From positions 1,118 through 65,117 of the forward strand of contig MNCI01003549.1 of assembly GCA_015680685.1 (NCBI GenBank): a stretch of DNA of 64,000 nucleotides, written 5' to 3'. How positions within the stretch are numbered: position 1 is the stretch's first letter; every line of letters starts with the position of its first letter. The DNA comes from Gnetum montanum (Eukaryota; Streptophyta; Gnetopsida; Gnetales; Gnetaceae). Position numbers and translations under genes: made by a program. This document shows, piece by piece, positions 1 through 9,990 of the stretch. The notes below the pieces were generated by a model. That model made no database searches. It was given only the letters and a program-made list of their open reading frames with translations, and had not been told where the DNA came from.

Positions 1-309
1 AAATGAAACCTCGTGCTGCAAGGTTTATCCAAACAAGTTCATCTTTATTGCCGTACACAACTTGGGTTCAGGTTACAAGCTGCTCGAATAAAGAGCCGTT
101 CACTCTAGGACTCCTACTGCGGGCACATGGGGAAAAATTCTAACTCTGGAGTGATCAATCTGCCAGAGCTTCGCTACACTAGCCAGGATTTGGAAATGAA
201 GGGAGTGCCGCCTCTTATTTATAGAAATGATGGCGGGACGCGATATCGCGTACGCGATATCGCAGGAGAAGACGCGATATCACGGCCTAGTGTAAGTCGT
301 GTCTCATCA
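1..309 (-). mobile_element. Athila-type LTR fragment (U3 and part of R)
   Basis: Read on the minus strand this begins TGATGAG at 309, the same terminal heptamer as the LTR at 41361-42305. It shares the block around 'GACTCCTACTGC' (minus: GCAGTAGGAGTC) and the 'gctcgaataaagag' segment with the LTRs at 15292, 31141 and 41361. A TATAAATA box (minus) lies at 216-223, and a 24-bp palindrome lies just upstream at 240-263. The sequence beyond 309 is not a polypurine tract but plus-strand gag of another element. So this is either a solo LTR or the 5' LTR of an element extending left of the window. The other end is cut by the window. Confidence 0.75.
240..263. promoter_or_regulatory. Perfect 24-bp palindrome in LTR U3
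   Basis: The two 12-bp halves are GCGATATCGCGT and its complement. A further GCGATATC half-site follows at 272-279. It lies about 17 bp upstream of the minus-strand TATAAATA box, where sibling LTRs carry other palindromes (GAGGCCTC, CCCATCGACAT). It could be a transcription-factor site or a cruciform-forming motif; the function is inferred. Confidence 0.55.
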
Positions 310-1260
310 ACTACTGAGATCCTTATAGATACTATGTCCAATGGCATGTTTATCCTAATGGTTCCATTGTTCATGCCTCTTCCTACTATTACTACCCTCC
401 TGAGTACTATCAACCCATAACACCTCATTCAGAATCACCATTCAATATCACTCTCAACCATAACATCCTCCTCAATACCCTCATATAACTTTCCTATTTA
501 TGCCATCAACAAAAATGCAAGAAGAAGTTCCATCATAACCTCAACAAAAGAACACCACATATACTATTAACATACAAGTGGATAATAGTGCTAGTAGCTC
601 TAAGCATAAGCCTTGGAAACATCCTTTCTTCAAGATGGTTCCTATGCCTACAAATAAAACTAGTAGACCTACCAGTCCATACAAACCATTACAAGGTCCA
701 TACAATGTAACTCTCTTCCTCAAAATAACATCATCTCCTAATGCTATGAAAGAGCCATCAACAATTATGACTCCAAAACAAAAGATAAATACTATCATGC
801 TCACTCATGTAGTGAGTGAATGAATCAAGGTAGGATCTCTTCTCAAAAAAGAGTACAAACCTAGGAAATTTCTTGATCTATTCTAAGATTATTAAAAAAC
901 CATCATGCAAAGCTCTATTAGACTTAATTTTAAACATGAATTTGATCTCACAAGAAGTGCACAAAACCTGAAATCTACCATCAATTAAGAAATGCAACAT
1001 GAAGTTGGATCTTGTAGATCAATCCATCACTATTTCCTTGGGAAGAATTGATGATGTGATGACCATCATTGGTGGGTGGACATATCCATCAGATTTCCCA
1101 TGATCAAAATGAAGAATAGTAAGGATGAATTTCCAATCATCATGAGAAGTGCTTGGCTTAGCATCATCGATGCTAAGCTAAAAATTAGAGACCTCTCCTT
1201 AAAGATTTCCAAGAAGACTAAACATGGCATTGTGCATAGATAAAACATTTTATGCATTAC
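310..1260 (+). pseudogene. Element F: gag C-terminus and protease remnant
   Basis: From 310 the sequence aligns with the Tyr/Pro-rich tail of Athila-like gag seen at 34193-34460 (Y, P and H rich, 'YYYPPEYYQP'-like). The stretch 760-830 matches the gag-to-pol linker at 34660-34730. From about 990 to 1240 it aligns with the protease region of the element at 6700-6900: 'LVDQSI', a 'GGW-YPSDF' block and 'SAWLSIIDA' are recognisable. Several in-frame stops and frame changes are present, so it is dead. It is the plus-strand gag/protease part of an internally deleted Athila-lineage element. The 5' end is displaced by the minus-strand LTR at 1-309. The active-site Asp triad is not readable. Confidence 0.6.
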
Positions 1261-1760
1261 TTATAATGATAATAAATGGTATAATTATAAACTAAAATTC
1301 TAGAGTGTAAAAATGACTAGTATACCAATGCCAACAAACTTGAAAAATAATTATGTATGTGCAAAAACATGTCTATATAATAGCCACTAACAAAAGGCAC
1401 CTAATGTATAGAGAATAGAACTACCAAATTGTCCAAAAGATGCATGAAAACATGTAATCTACATATTAGCTCTTATTTTAAGAAAATGAACCAAACAGAG
1501 AACTTACCAAAGGACATCCTACACCTTAACCATACACTAGAAGAAAGTGATCAATAAGAGGACTAAATGAAATAAAATTGAAAATAAAAAACAAAACACA
1601 TCTAGACCCTCTTAAATAGAAATATCTTATAGTCCAACAAGATATGTCTTTCCAAATTATCAAAACTATATCATCATCAATGTTAAATGGGCTAACAAGA
1701 AAAAATAGATATTATTAAAGATGATAACAGGGAAAAGTATGATGTATGATCCAGGAAATA
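1261..1760 (+). other. AT-rich remnant with no recognisable domain
   Basis: RT and integrase would be expected here if element F were complete, but I could align nothing with the RT blocks at 7100-8270 or 35288-36338. The segment is A-rich and has no ORF of interest. It probably marks the internal deletion of F. Confidence 0.4.
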
Positions 1761-3003
1761 TGTTGTCCATTTTTTGAATGCTCATCCATTAGTTGAATTG
1801 TGGAGTTCTCCCATCTTGAATCAAGAATTCATTTTTATGTTGTAATTTTTTATCATTTTTTATTTTTGGCAATTGTCAAATTTTTTATTATTTTCCTATT
1901 GCTTCAAACTTTTCAATTCTTAATACATTTTTCATTTCTTGTTATTTTTCTTTTCTTTATTATTTTATATTTTCTTAAATTATTTACTTTATGCTTTATG
2001 GATATTTCCTATGTTTTCATTAATAATATTATCAATCATGGTGCAAGAATCAATACCATGTGTTGGAATTTTATTCTATGCTATCACACTATAAAAGGAA
2101 TGATTGTGCATGGTAGTGAGGCCACATCATTTATCCCTTCATTCCTACTAATAAGAGTCATTATCATAGGAATAATGTGGTTCTTATCACATTGGAAACT
2201 TAAAATTAATCCTTGAAAACTATGCTTTGAAGGAAGGAGGAAGGATCAAGATGGTAAGGATAAAGGTGTGACATTAAGGGGATTTTTTGCTTCTTTGGTC
2301 TTCCACCACCTCACATTGATGAATTGTCATTCATGTTTTTTATTATTTTTGAAAGTATCATTTAAAAATAATGGTTACCTTATTATGTCACTAGATAGGC
2401 ATATGATCCATTATCAAAGGTAGTCCTATGGTAATGGTAACAAATTAATTAATTAATTAATTCATAAAGAAATCATTCTTAGATACCACTAGAAATACAT
2501 GTGACCCATGCTTGAAGGTACTCCTCTAATGAGATTAGCATTCATTATGAGATTGGAAAGTTATTTTAACCATGCCTAATGGTGCTTCTCTAAACAATGA
2601 CCAAGGTCTATAACTTGAACATCAATACTTAAATTAATTATTTCTAATAACTTTAACATATATTTCCCACATTTTTGTCATTGATTGATGTTATTTTGAT
2701 GTGGTGGCTAGTTGGTCCCATGGTGGTGGACCTTAGATAATGTAATGTGATATCACTGGTAGTTGTTGATCTTAGTTTAAAATATTAAAAAATAGGCATA
2801 ATGGTTATTTAAAAATGCATCACACATGAGACTCATTATAATCATGGTAAGGTAATTCATGTTCCATTTCTCAAATCCCTACTTATTCCATTTTAATTCA
2901 CTAGCATGGTACAATTATGAATTTTATGGTTTTGTATAGTATAGTGCAAGATTCCAACCAAGGAAATTTTGTTTTATTTGAAATAAATACATTATCTACA
3001 TTT
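1761..3003 (+). mobile_element. Element F: post-pol spacer, left part
   Basis: The T-rich tract at 1830-1990 and the following text ('gtagtgaggccacatcat', 'gtgacattaaggggattttttgc') match, in order, the spacer after integrase in element A (10190-10330, 10508-10530, 10660-10680). An ORF of 138 codons at 1800-2216 is only low-complexity Phe/Leu/Ile translation of the T-rich tract. A short (AATT)n run lies near 2446-2462. The spacer resumes at 3895 after an insertion. Confidence 0.55.
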
Positions 3004-3019
3004 AACTTCTAAGGTACTC

Positions 3020-3750
3020 CCAGGAGCAGGCACTGCAACTGAACAGGCAGCATACACTTGCGATGGAGACCCTGCGCGCCCAGCTCACGGATGAGCTCCG
3101 GGACCGGCTCAGGGAGGAGCTGCGGCAGGAGGAGGTAGACCGGCAGGCTCGGGAGGTGGCGGCCCAGGAGGAGCAGGAGCGTCTACAGGAGGAGAAGCTG
3201 CAACGGTAGCGGCAGCTCGACCGGGCACATCAGCATAGCTCTCGTTAGTGGCTTAGGGGGGGGGGGGCGTTGCCCCTATACTGTCCTTGGTATTAGTTGT
3301 GAGAGCTCCTGGGGGGAGCTCAGAAGGCACATCCAGCGTACGTCCGCTAGACTCCACCCAGATGCGGGGGATTCGTCGCCGGACCGGCGCAGGCGCGAGG
3401 CTCTTCTGCAGGGGTTCCAACAGGTCGCGCACTTCGTCGACACGGAGGATCTTCGGGCCACCCTGGACATGCTCCATGAGTTGGAGTTGCCTCGGTGTGC
3501 CTGCCACCAGCTGCCGACCCACCCCTAGCTCTTCCCCTCTCTCCCTTGTTCCAGCCCCGTCCTGGTTGGGTTCATCATGGGTGTGGGGTGTGCCCCCCCC
3601 CCTGTGTTTTTTGCGCTTGCCTTTGTGCTGGGGGTGCACACCCCCCCCCCATGTTGGGGGGATCTTTTGAATGTCTGTACGGCTTTGAGGTTTTCGGCCG
3701 CCATGTGGGGGGCGCCATGGTTTTTCACTATCTTTTGTGGGGCCCGAGGC

Positions 3751-3781
<31 letters not shown>

Positions 3782-3880
3782 TTTCGGGGTGGGCCACCCC
3801 CACTTGTACTTGTACTTGTATAGTCATGTACCTTTCTTTCAGTAATACATTCCCGAACATTCTCTCAAAAAAAAAAAAAA
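3020..3880 (+). mobile_element. GC-rich poly(A)-tailed retroposon or processed retrocopy
   Basis: This 861-bp insert is strikingly GC-rich in an AT-rich surrounding. It ends in about 14 A residues and is bounded by a perfect 16-bp TSD. It has no LTRs and no terminal inverted repeats. The 5' end starts inside an open reading frame (5' truncation). A 3' UTR of about 340 bp contains C homopolymers (30 C at 3752-3781; others near 3593 and 3640) and a repeated 'cttgta' near 3802. This fits reverse transcription of a polyadenylated transcript by a LINE machinery. The source could be a host mRNA or a nonautonomous element; I do not recognise it. Confidence 0.8.
3021..3528 (+). pseudogene. Truncated coding region inside the retroposon, unknown protein
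   Basis: Two open segments in different frames join near the 12-G run at 3256-3267. The first (3021-3206, then a TAG at 3207 and another at 3246) encodes a strongly charged, Gln/Glu/Arg-rich probable coiled coil ('ELRDRLREELRQEEVDR'). The second, frame-shifted, is open through the G run and ends in TAG at 3526-3528. It reads as a plausible C-terminus with 'RRREALLQGFQQVAHF' and 'DMLHELELPRCAC'. GC-rich third codon positions differ sharply from the neighbours. It resembles a gag-like or structural coiled-coil protein, but I cannot name a family. The long ORFs on the opposite strand here are probably shadows of the GC-rich composition. Confidence 0.5.
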
Positions 3881-3894
3881 CTTCTAAGGTACTC

Positions 3895-4460
3895 ATAGAT
3901 ACTTAAAAAAGTGATTATGTAAGAACATTATGAGTAGGAGCCTACTTTGGAAAGGATCCACTTACATTACCTTTTTTGATTATGGATTTAAACCAATTTC
4001 ATATCTTCAAGGACATTATGGACAACTTCACTAAAATTATGCATCATTTTGGGATCCACTTATCATCAATTTGGATTAATTGTTAAATATTTTATATTAA
4101 ATTTTTGTTCAAAAATTCTATTTCTTAGTCATTTTGGACCCTCATGATTTTCAATATTCTGGTGCATTTGTAATACCTTACAAACCAAACCTCTAATTTT
4201 ACTTGTTTGAAAACTCATGAGCTCCTAGAGTAGAACTCTCTATCATGGGGGCTAAGGATGTGATTTCAAAAAAAATTTCTAACACCCCATTTTCAAATAG
4301 TAAGGTAAGTCATAGTAAAAGTAATCAAAATGACTTAAAAAATTGACTATTCTAGTTACTATAGATCCTTAGGAACATTATTTTGTAATTATCTTGTGCC
4401 TAAATGCTCAATTTTTCTTAATTTTGAGCTAACCAAGGATTCAAACACTACGGAAAATTT
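3895..4460 (+). mobile_element. Element F: post-pol spacer, right part
   Basis: The spacer continues directly after the TSD. 'gagtaggagcctactttggaaaggatcca' corresponds to 'gcatgagcctgctatgggaagaaccca' in element A (11370-11390), and 'ctctatcatgggggctaaggatg' corresponds to 11915-11940. The GTAAG donor that A and C keep at this point is changed to GTAGA here. The boundary with element A (about 4460-4480) is judged by eye. Confidence 0.5.
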
Positions 4461-4479
4461 TCCAAAACTAATGTTGATA

Positions 4480-6540
4480 CATTGGCAATTGCAAATGATG
4501 TCTAAATGAGACCCTGAGGTTGGAGGTCTTTCATAAGATAGGGAGAAGAGGCCAAGAGGAGGACATCACCATGGATAAGTAGTAGATACAAGAATTATAG
4601 CTTGAAATTCATATGTTCACTACCTAGAAATCTATAGGTTGATGATGAGAAATGTATCTCCATCTTCTTCTTCCTCCTATGTATCTAACCAACATTGTAG
4701 AGGGAAAAACCATGATGAATGTGGATGGTAGGACAAAAATGATCATAGGTCCTATCATGAATGAATGAATAGCATAGGACATCATAGGCATCATCAAAAT
4801 CATGATGATGATGAGCCTTTACTTGCAACTCAAAGCATGTTGAACATTGTTGAGGTAGTTAGAATTCCAACCAAGCATGTAAATGATAGCAAAATTAAGA
4901 GTTTGAATATGAATAATATCCACAAATTTGAGGGGGGGATATATCTCAAATCTACGAATCCATCTCCAATCCTTTCACAATGCCTGTGACTTGCAAAACA
5001 TAGAGAATGATTAGTAGAAACTTAAGATGTTTCCTAGAATACTTACAAAAGAAGCAAAAATTTGGTAATGCTCCTTGGACCCGAAATCAATTTGTCAATG
5101 CAGTACAATACTTGAGTTTTTTAATGATAAATATCAAATGTAATCCAAAGTGTCCAATTTGAGAAAGCAAATCCAAGGTTGGTGCCAAGAAATACATGAA
5201 ACCTTGGACATAGCCATGGACAAGTATTACTCTCTTTTGCACAGATGTCCTAGCCATGGTTATTCTCAATGGGAGTAGCTTCACCATATCATAGATGTGC
5301 TCCAATCAGAAACGAGAATCCTTAGGATTTATGCCCAAGGGAGATTTTCAGAACTAAGGACCCATCAAATTCAAAGGTTGATTAAGTATGTTACAAAAGA
5401 AGAAGGTGAATTGAGGAAACAAGAAAGTATTGAAGAATATAACCAAGAACTTTCCATTAGAAAAAGAGAGCTCAGATTCTATGATAGTGAGGGGAAGGCA
5501 CCACCTGATGAAGTGGTGTAGTGAGAAACCTTGCCAATTCAAAAATCTATTTCCAAATTTTTGGCCAAGGTGGATAATATGTGGGAATCTTTGAGTAAAA
5601 AATTCCAAACTACTCTAAAACATGCAAGGGAATCTAAAGAGCAAGGTAGTGATCATGATCACGAGAGAAGAAAGGAAGCCAAATGTATCTACCAAAGGGG
5701 TAAGGAAAAAGCTGCTATATTAGAAGAGTTTGTGGAGTTAGAATTACATGATGATGGTGCATGTGACATCTACCAATATGAACATCCTAAGGGATGTTTT
5801 CCTATTGTGTCACACTTACAAGAGTCTGGGATGTACGCTCTAAATCCTAGGCTGGTAAGAAGGTAAGCACCCAAAAGATTACCTTATCCTCAAGGCAATC
5901 CTAAGCAGTTCTACCAATAATAATCTTATTATCCAAGTGGAGCTTTACCATAATAATATGAGCAATATTAGTAGTGGTAGCATCCATAGTTATGGGGGAT
6001 ACCACCACCGAGGTAGCAGTACCCTTACAAGTAGCTAGATTTGTATGGGTAGTATGTTTAGCAATCCATGTCTCTATGTGACTCTTCTAGTCATGCTTCT
6101 TTTCAACATCACTGCTACCCTTTTTAGTATTACATAACTCATTTTCCATCACCTAAAGGGTAATCCCCATATTCTTATCACCCTTCTCATCCTTCTACAC
6201 ATGCCCCTCCACCCTCAACCTAATTACCACTTGCCCCATTCATGAGGGCAAGATTCTCATGTAGCCACAACAATGTAACACTACTAGGGTTAACACTTAC
6301 AATTAGTTCCTCCATTTAATGGTTCAAAATACAAACCTAAAAAAAGACCATTCTTTTGAACCAATAGCCCTACAAAGCCCTCGTCAAGTTATGTAGCTGA
6401 TCATCCTATATCTCCTTCATCCTCTACATCTATTCCTTTCAAGAACCCTTCAAACCAAATGCCTCCCAAGATCCATACAGTCATGTTAACCCATGTTGTA
6501 TTTGGTTTGATCAAGGTTGGAAACCTTCATAGGAAAAGAG
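4480..6540 (+). pseudogene. Element A: gag (decayed)
   Basis: Pieces align with the better-read gag of element B (32233-34780): 'NHDDDEPLLAT' near 4807, 'FEGGIY' near 4930, 'HQIQRLIKYV' near 5362, and 'SISKFLAKVDNMWE' near 5545. A shortened zinc-knuckle-like motif lies near 5763. Element B encodes CDIC-x3-H-x3-C there, but here the second Cys is Tyr ('CDIYQYEHPKGC'). Downstream is a Tyr/Pro/His-rich tail (5930-6250). Frame changes separate the longest pieces (4765-4989, 5297-5521, 5531-5866). Gag would package element RNA and form virus-like particles in the cytoplasm; this copy cannot. No 5' LTR or primer binding site precedes it, so the element is truncated at its left end. Confidence 0.7.
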
Positions 6541-6559
6541 TTGATCCTAGAAGTCCCCT

Positions 6560-6960
6560 CATCTACTTATAGATCATTGGAAATGAGCCATGCAAGGCTC
6601 TTTTGATTCAAGTTTTGTTGTTGATTTGATTTCTCACAAAATATACAAAGCATGGAACTTGCCTCCTCTTAAGAAGAGCAACATTCATTTAGAATTAGTA
6701 AATCAATCCATTATTGTTCTCTTAAGACTAATGGAGGAGATTGTAATCACTGTCTATGGGTGGTCCTATTCTATTAATTTCCTAGTGATTAAGGTTGACA
6801 ACTGCAAGGGGAACTTCCCAATCATTATGGAAAGGGCTTGGTTAAGCATCATTGATGCATGAATGAGCATCAAATATCTTTTCCTAGAAATTTCCAAGGA
6901 AAATGCTTTTTGAAAGATTGAGAAGAAGAGAGTTCCATGCAATGCATATAGCAATATTGA
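6560..6960 (+). pseudogene. Element A: retroviral-type aspartic protease remnant
   Basis: 'DLISHKIYKAWNLPPLKKS', 'ELVNQSIIV' and 'SYSINFLVIKVDNCKG' align with the protease block in element C (minus, about 50600-51030). C still reads LLDSGS-VNLISH at the active site. In A the catalytic DSG is replaced by DSS ('FDSSFVVDLISH'). A stop follows 'SIIDA' at 6860. The position between gag and RT is as expected for a gag-pro-RT-RH-INT order. Inactive. Confidence 0.65.
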
Positions 6961-7099
6961 GTGCAACTGTATGAAAAAGTTATGGTCTATCAAAAGCACA
7001 TCAATCAAAGCATGTAGATAGTGTGCAGATGAATCTAAAATCCAAAAGTTCCTATATGTAGCAGTCACAAAACATGAGGGTACCTAGTGGCTGATAGAT

Positions 7100-8270
7100 G
7101 ATTTTGAAAACAACACACTTTACATGGAACCAACCAAGAACTTAACATGTGCCTATGTTGAAGGCATGGATGAACTAGAGCAAGTTCATTGCCAACTCTC
7201 TAATGATGAACCTGAGGATACTTATTGGGGAGAGTTGAAAATTCCTAAAAATTTTAAATAATAGCCCTTAGAGTGAAAAACTCTACCTGCTAGCATGGAA
7301 TATGCATTTCTAAAAATGGACAAGAGAGTAATAATCAATGCCAACCTTGCTCTTGAGCAAAAAAGGATGCTATTGAAGGTGGTCAACAAATGGCCAATAG
7401 CCTTTGCTTAGTCATATCCTAAACTCATAGGGATTGATCCTTGGATATGCTAGCATTGCATATATACTGATCCTTCTATCAAGCCAAAGAGATAGCCATA
7501 GAGATGGTTGAACCCCAAATTGAAGTAGATCATCAAAGAGGAAATTGAACAACTCCTCAAGGTGGGGTTCATCTATCCCACTACAGATAGTGAGCCCACT
7601 CATGATCATACCAAAAAAATATGGCAAGTGGTTAGTCTGTATTAATTTCAAGTTGTTGAACATGTCAACATTCAAAGATCATTTTCATTATCATTTGTAG
7701 AATAGGTGTTGGAAACTATCTCTAGGCATTACTATTACAACTTTCTAGATTGTTACAGTGGCTATAACTAGATTCAAATCACACTAGAAGATCACAAGTC
7801 CCTAGGAGACTTTTGTATATAAAAAGATGTCTTTTGGTCTATGCAATGTCCCTACAACATTCCAACTTCTTGTCCTTAGTATTTTTAAGCAGAAGATTGG
7901 TAGTAGGGTGGAAGTCTTTATGAATGACTTTTCCACCTATGGCACTACATCTAAGCAAGCCTTGGACCGCCTTGAGTAAGTGCTTAAAAGGTGTGTGGAG
8001 ACTAATTTTTGGCTCAATTGGTAAAAAAGCCATCTTATGGTCTAGGAGGACATTGTGCTAGGGCATATAATTTTTCAAGTAGGTATTCAAGTAAATCCTA
8101 AAAAGATTAGGATCATCCAAGGAATAACTCGTCAACTAGAAATTATGAAAGATGTTTGGTCATTCCTTGGACACATTAACTACTACTGGCAATTTGTAGA
8201 GAACTTCTCTAAGATTGCTAAACTATTGGTTAAGCTTAAAAAGAAAGATGCTCCATTTATCTAGATAAGG
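7100..8270 (+). pseudogene. Element A: reverse transcriptase (decayed)
   Basis: The N-terminal linker ('NLTCAYVEGMDELEQVH') starts near 7140. RT fingers/palm blocks follow: 'FGLCNVPTTFQLLVLSIF' near 7831, then the catalytic block as VFMNDFSTYG near 7914 (intact B and C read FMDDFSTYG or FMDDLSTY, so the first catalytic Asp is Asn here). Then come 'GHIIFQVGIQVNPKKI' (8058-8105) and 'SFLGHINYYWQFVENFSKIA' (8160-8216). Many stops are TAG or TAA where a sibling keeps Gln. RT with RNase H would copy element RNA to cDNA in virus-like particles. Confidence 0.75.
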
Positions 8271-8289
8271 AAATGAGAAAAGACATTCT

Positions 8290-8800
8290 AGAACCTGAAG
8301 CAAAATCTTGTAGAAACTCCACTTCTACAAGCATCAAACTAGTACAAACATTCCACATGATGACAGATGCATCAAACTATGCCTTAGGAGCTGTGCTTAC
8401 ATAGTTGAATAATCAGAAACATCCTTAGTATATCCACAATGCAAGTTGAAGCATTGTGGATGCACAAATTAAGTACATGACAAGGGAAAAATAGCTAATG
8501 CTAGTGGTGTATTCCTTGGAGAAATTTAGGCACTATGTGCTTGGATATAAGGTATTTGTGCACAATGATCATAGTGCCATTCGCTTTCTCATGAACAAGT
8601 CGATGATAAGCCCCTATGTCATAAGGTGGCTGGTAATCTTATATGATTTCGATCTTACAATGGTATATTGAAAAGGAACTAAGAACATGGTTGTTGATCA
8701 CTTATCTTGCTTATGATGGAACAACAAAGAGAAGGAAAGCCTACTCTTTGATTAATTTTTTGATGAACTCCTCTTTGCTGGTGCAATAAATGAATAAGTG
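8290..8800 (+). pseudogene. Element A: RNase H domain (decayed)
   Basis: Readable blocks include 'MMTDASNYALGAVL' (8357-8400, the first catalytic Asp of the Ty3 RNase H), 'MTREK' and 'LEKFRHYVLGYKVFVHNDHSAIRF' (8518-8590; D then N/D changes), and 'NMVVDHLS' (8688-8710). The same blocks occur in element C at 48739-49260 (minus). Multiple stops interrupt the frame. It removes the RNA strand of RNA-DNA hybrids in living elements. Confidence 0.65.
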
Positions 8801-8869
8801 CCTATTAAACCTAAGTGGTACAATGGCATCCTCACTTATCTTCTCACTTAGGAGATGCCATAAGATTTA

Positions 8870-9990
8870 GACCACCAAAAGAAATAACAGTTTCTTCATT
8901 AGGGAAAATGCTTCACGGAAATTAATGGACATCTTTACAAGGTGTGTATTGATGGCCTAGTTTTTTGGTATGTCCTTGATGTTGATCAATTGCACATTCT
9001 CCAAGATGCTCATGAGGGCCCTTGTAGGAGCCACTATGAAGGAAGAAGCATGGCCATTAAGATCTTGATAGAAGGGTATTGCTGGCCAACAATCTTTAAG
9101 GATGCCCACCAATTTGCTCGCTCTTGTGAATGCTATCAATAAGATGGTGGAATGACCACTCAAATGGAGGAGCCTCAATAGTGGATCCAACCACTAGAAT
9201 CCTTCAATATTTGAGGCATAGACTTCATGGGTACCATCACGTCCATGTCAAATGGAAAGGCGTACATAATAGTCATTGTTAACTATTATACCAAATGAGT
9301 TGAAGTAGCAGCCATCACCAACTATACATCTTCCATTGCTACTCAATTTGCATAATAGAATATTGTAAATAGGTTTGGAGTGCCACATGTACTAATTTCT
9401 AATAATGATACTCACTTTACAAGCACTACCTTTTGCAAGCTCATGTAACACTTGGGGCTTGAACATAAACTAATAACACCCTATCACCCCCAAGCCAATG
9501 GTCAAGCTGAAGTCACCAATAGAAAGATCACAAAGATCTTAATAAGAATAGTTAGCAAATATAGGAAAGACTGGAGCACAAAACTCAATGATGCCCTTTG
9601 GACTTACGACTCCACATGGAAACTCCCTATGGGCTACTCTCTCTATGAGCTATTGCATGGAAAACGTTCAACTCTTTCATTCAATCCAAGCTCTATACAC
9701 TTTCAATAGCTTGTGACTTAGATCTTGACCTAAGCCTAGCATAAAAAGAGAGATTGATCAACCTCAACATGCTAGATGAGAATCAATTGGTGGTCTTATC
9801 CTTGAATGAAGTGCACAAGACATTCAACAAAAAATGTCATGACCATAGAATAAGAAAAGTTAAATTTCAGCTTGGAGACAAGGTCCTCTACTAGAACCCC
9901 ACACACATACCTCAACAAACTAAGTTTCAAACATTTTTGAAAGGGCCTTACATCATTTATGAAACCTTTTTTTGGGGGGGCCATGTTAAT
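8870..9990 (+). pseudogene. Element A: integrase (decayed)
   Basis: The HHCC zinc-binding region is visible (8942-9142: 'HEGPCRSHYEGRSM', then 'CECYQ'; the last Cys of CxxC is Tyr). The core follows with 'GIDFMGTI' near 9220, 'ISNNDTHFTS' near 9400 (a mutated second Asp block) and 'PYHPQANGQAEVTNR' near 9480, which keeps the catalytic Glu. 'WSTKLNDALWTYDSTWK' (9571-9620) and the C-terminal 'KGPYIIYE' (9940) complete it. Stops and frame shifts are numerous. Integrase would insert the cDNA into host chromatin. Confidence 0.75.

Larger units (their letters stand above)
3004..3894 (+). repeat. 16-bp target-site duplication around a retroposon
   Basis: AACTTCTAAGGTACTC occurs at 3004-3019 and again at 3879-3894. 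The leading AA of the right copy merges with the poly(A) tail. The two copies are identical and directly flank the GC-rich segment between them. TSDs of about 16 bp next to a poly(A) tail are typical of LINE-type target-primed insertion. Confidence 0.85.

Noticed and set aside
1800-2216. 138-codon plus-strand ORF
   Set aside because: Phe/Leu/Ile-rich translation of a T-rich spacer. The same spacer in elements A and C is not open.
3253-3906. Several ORFs of 109-128 codons on both strands over the GC-rich insert
   Set aside because: Gly/Pro-rich shadows caused by GC content and homopolymer runs. The plus-strand frames 3021-3206 and about 3268-3528 explain the coding signal better.
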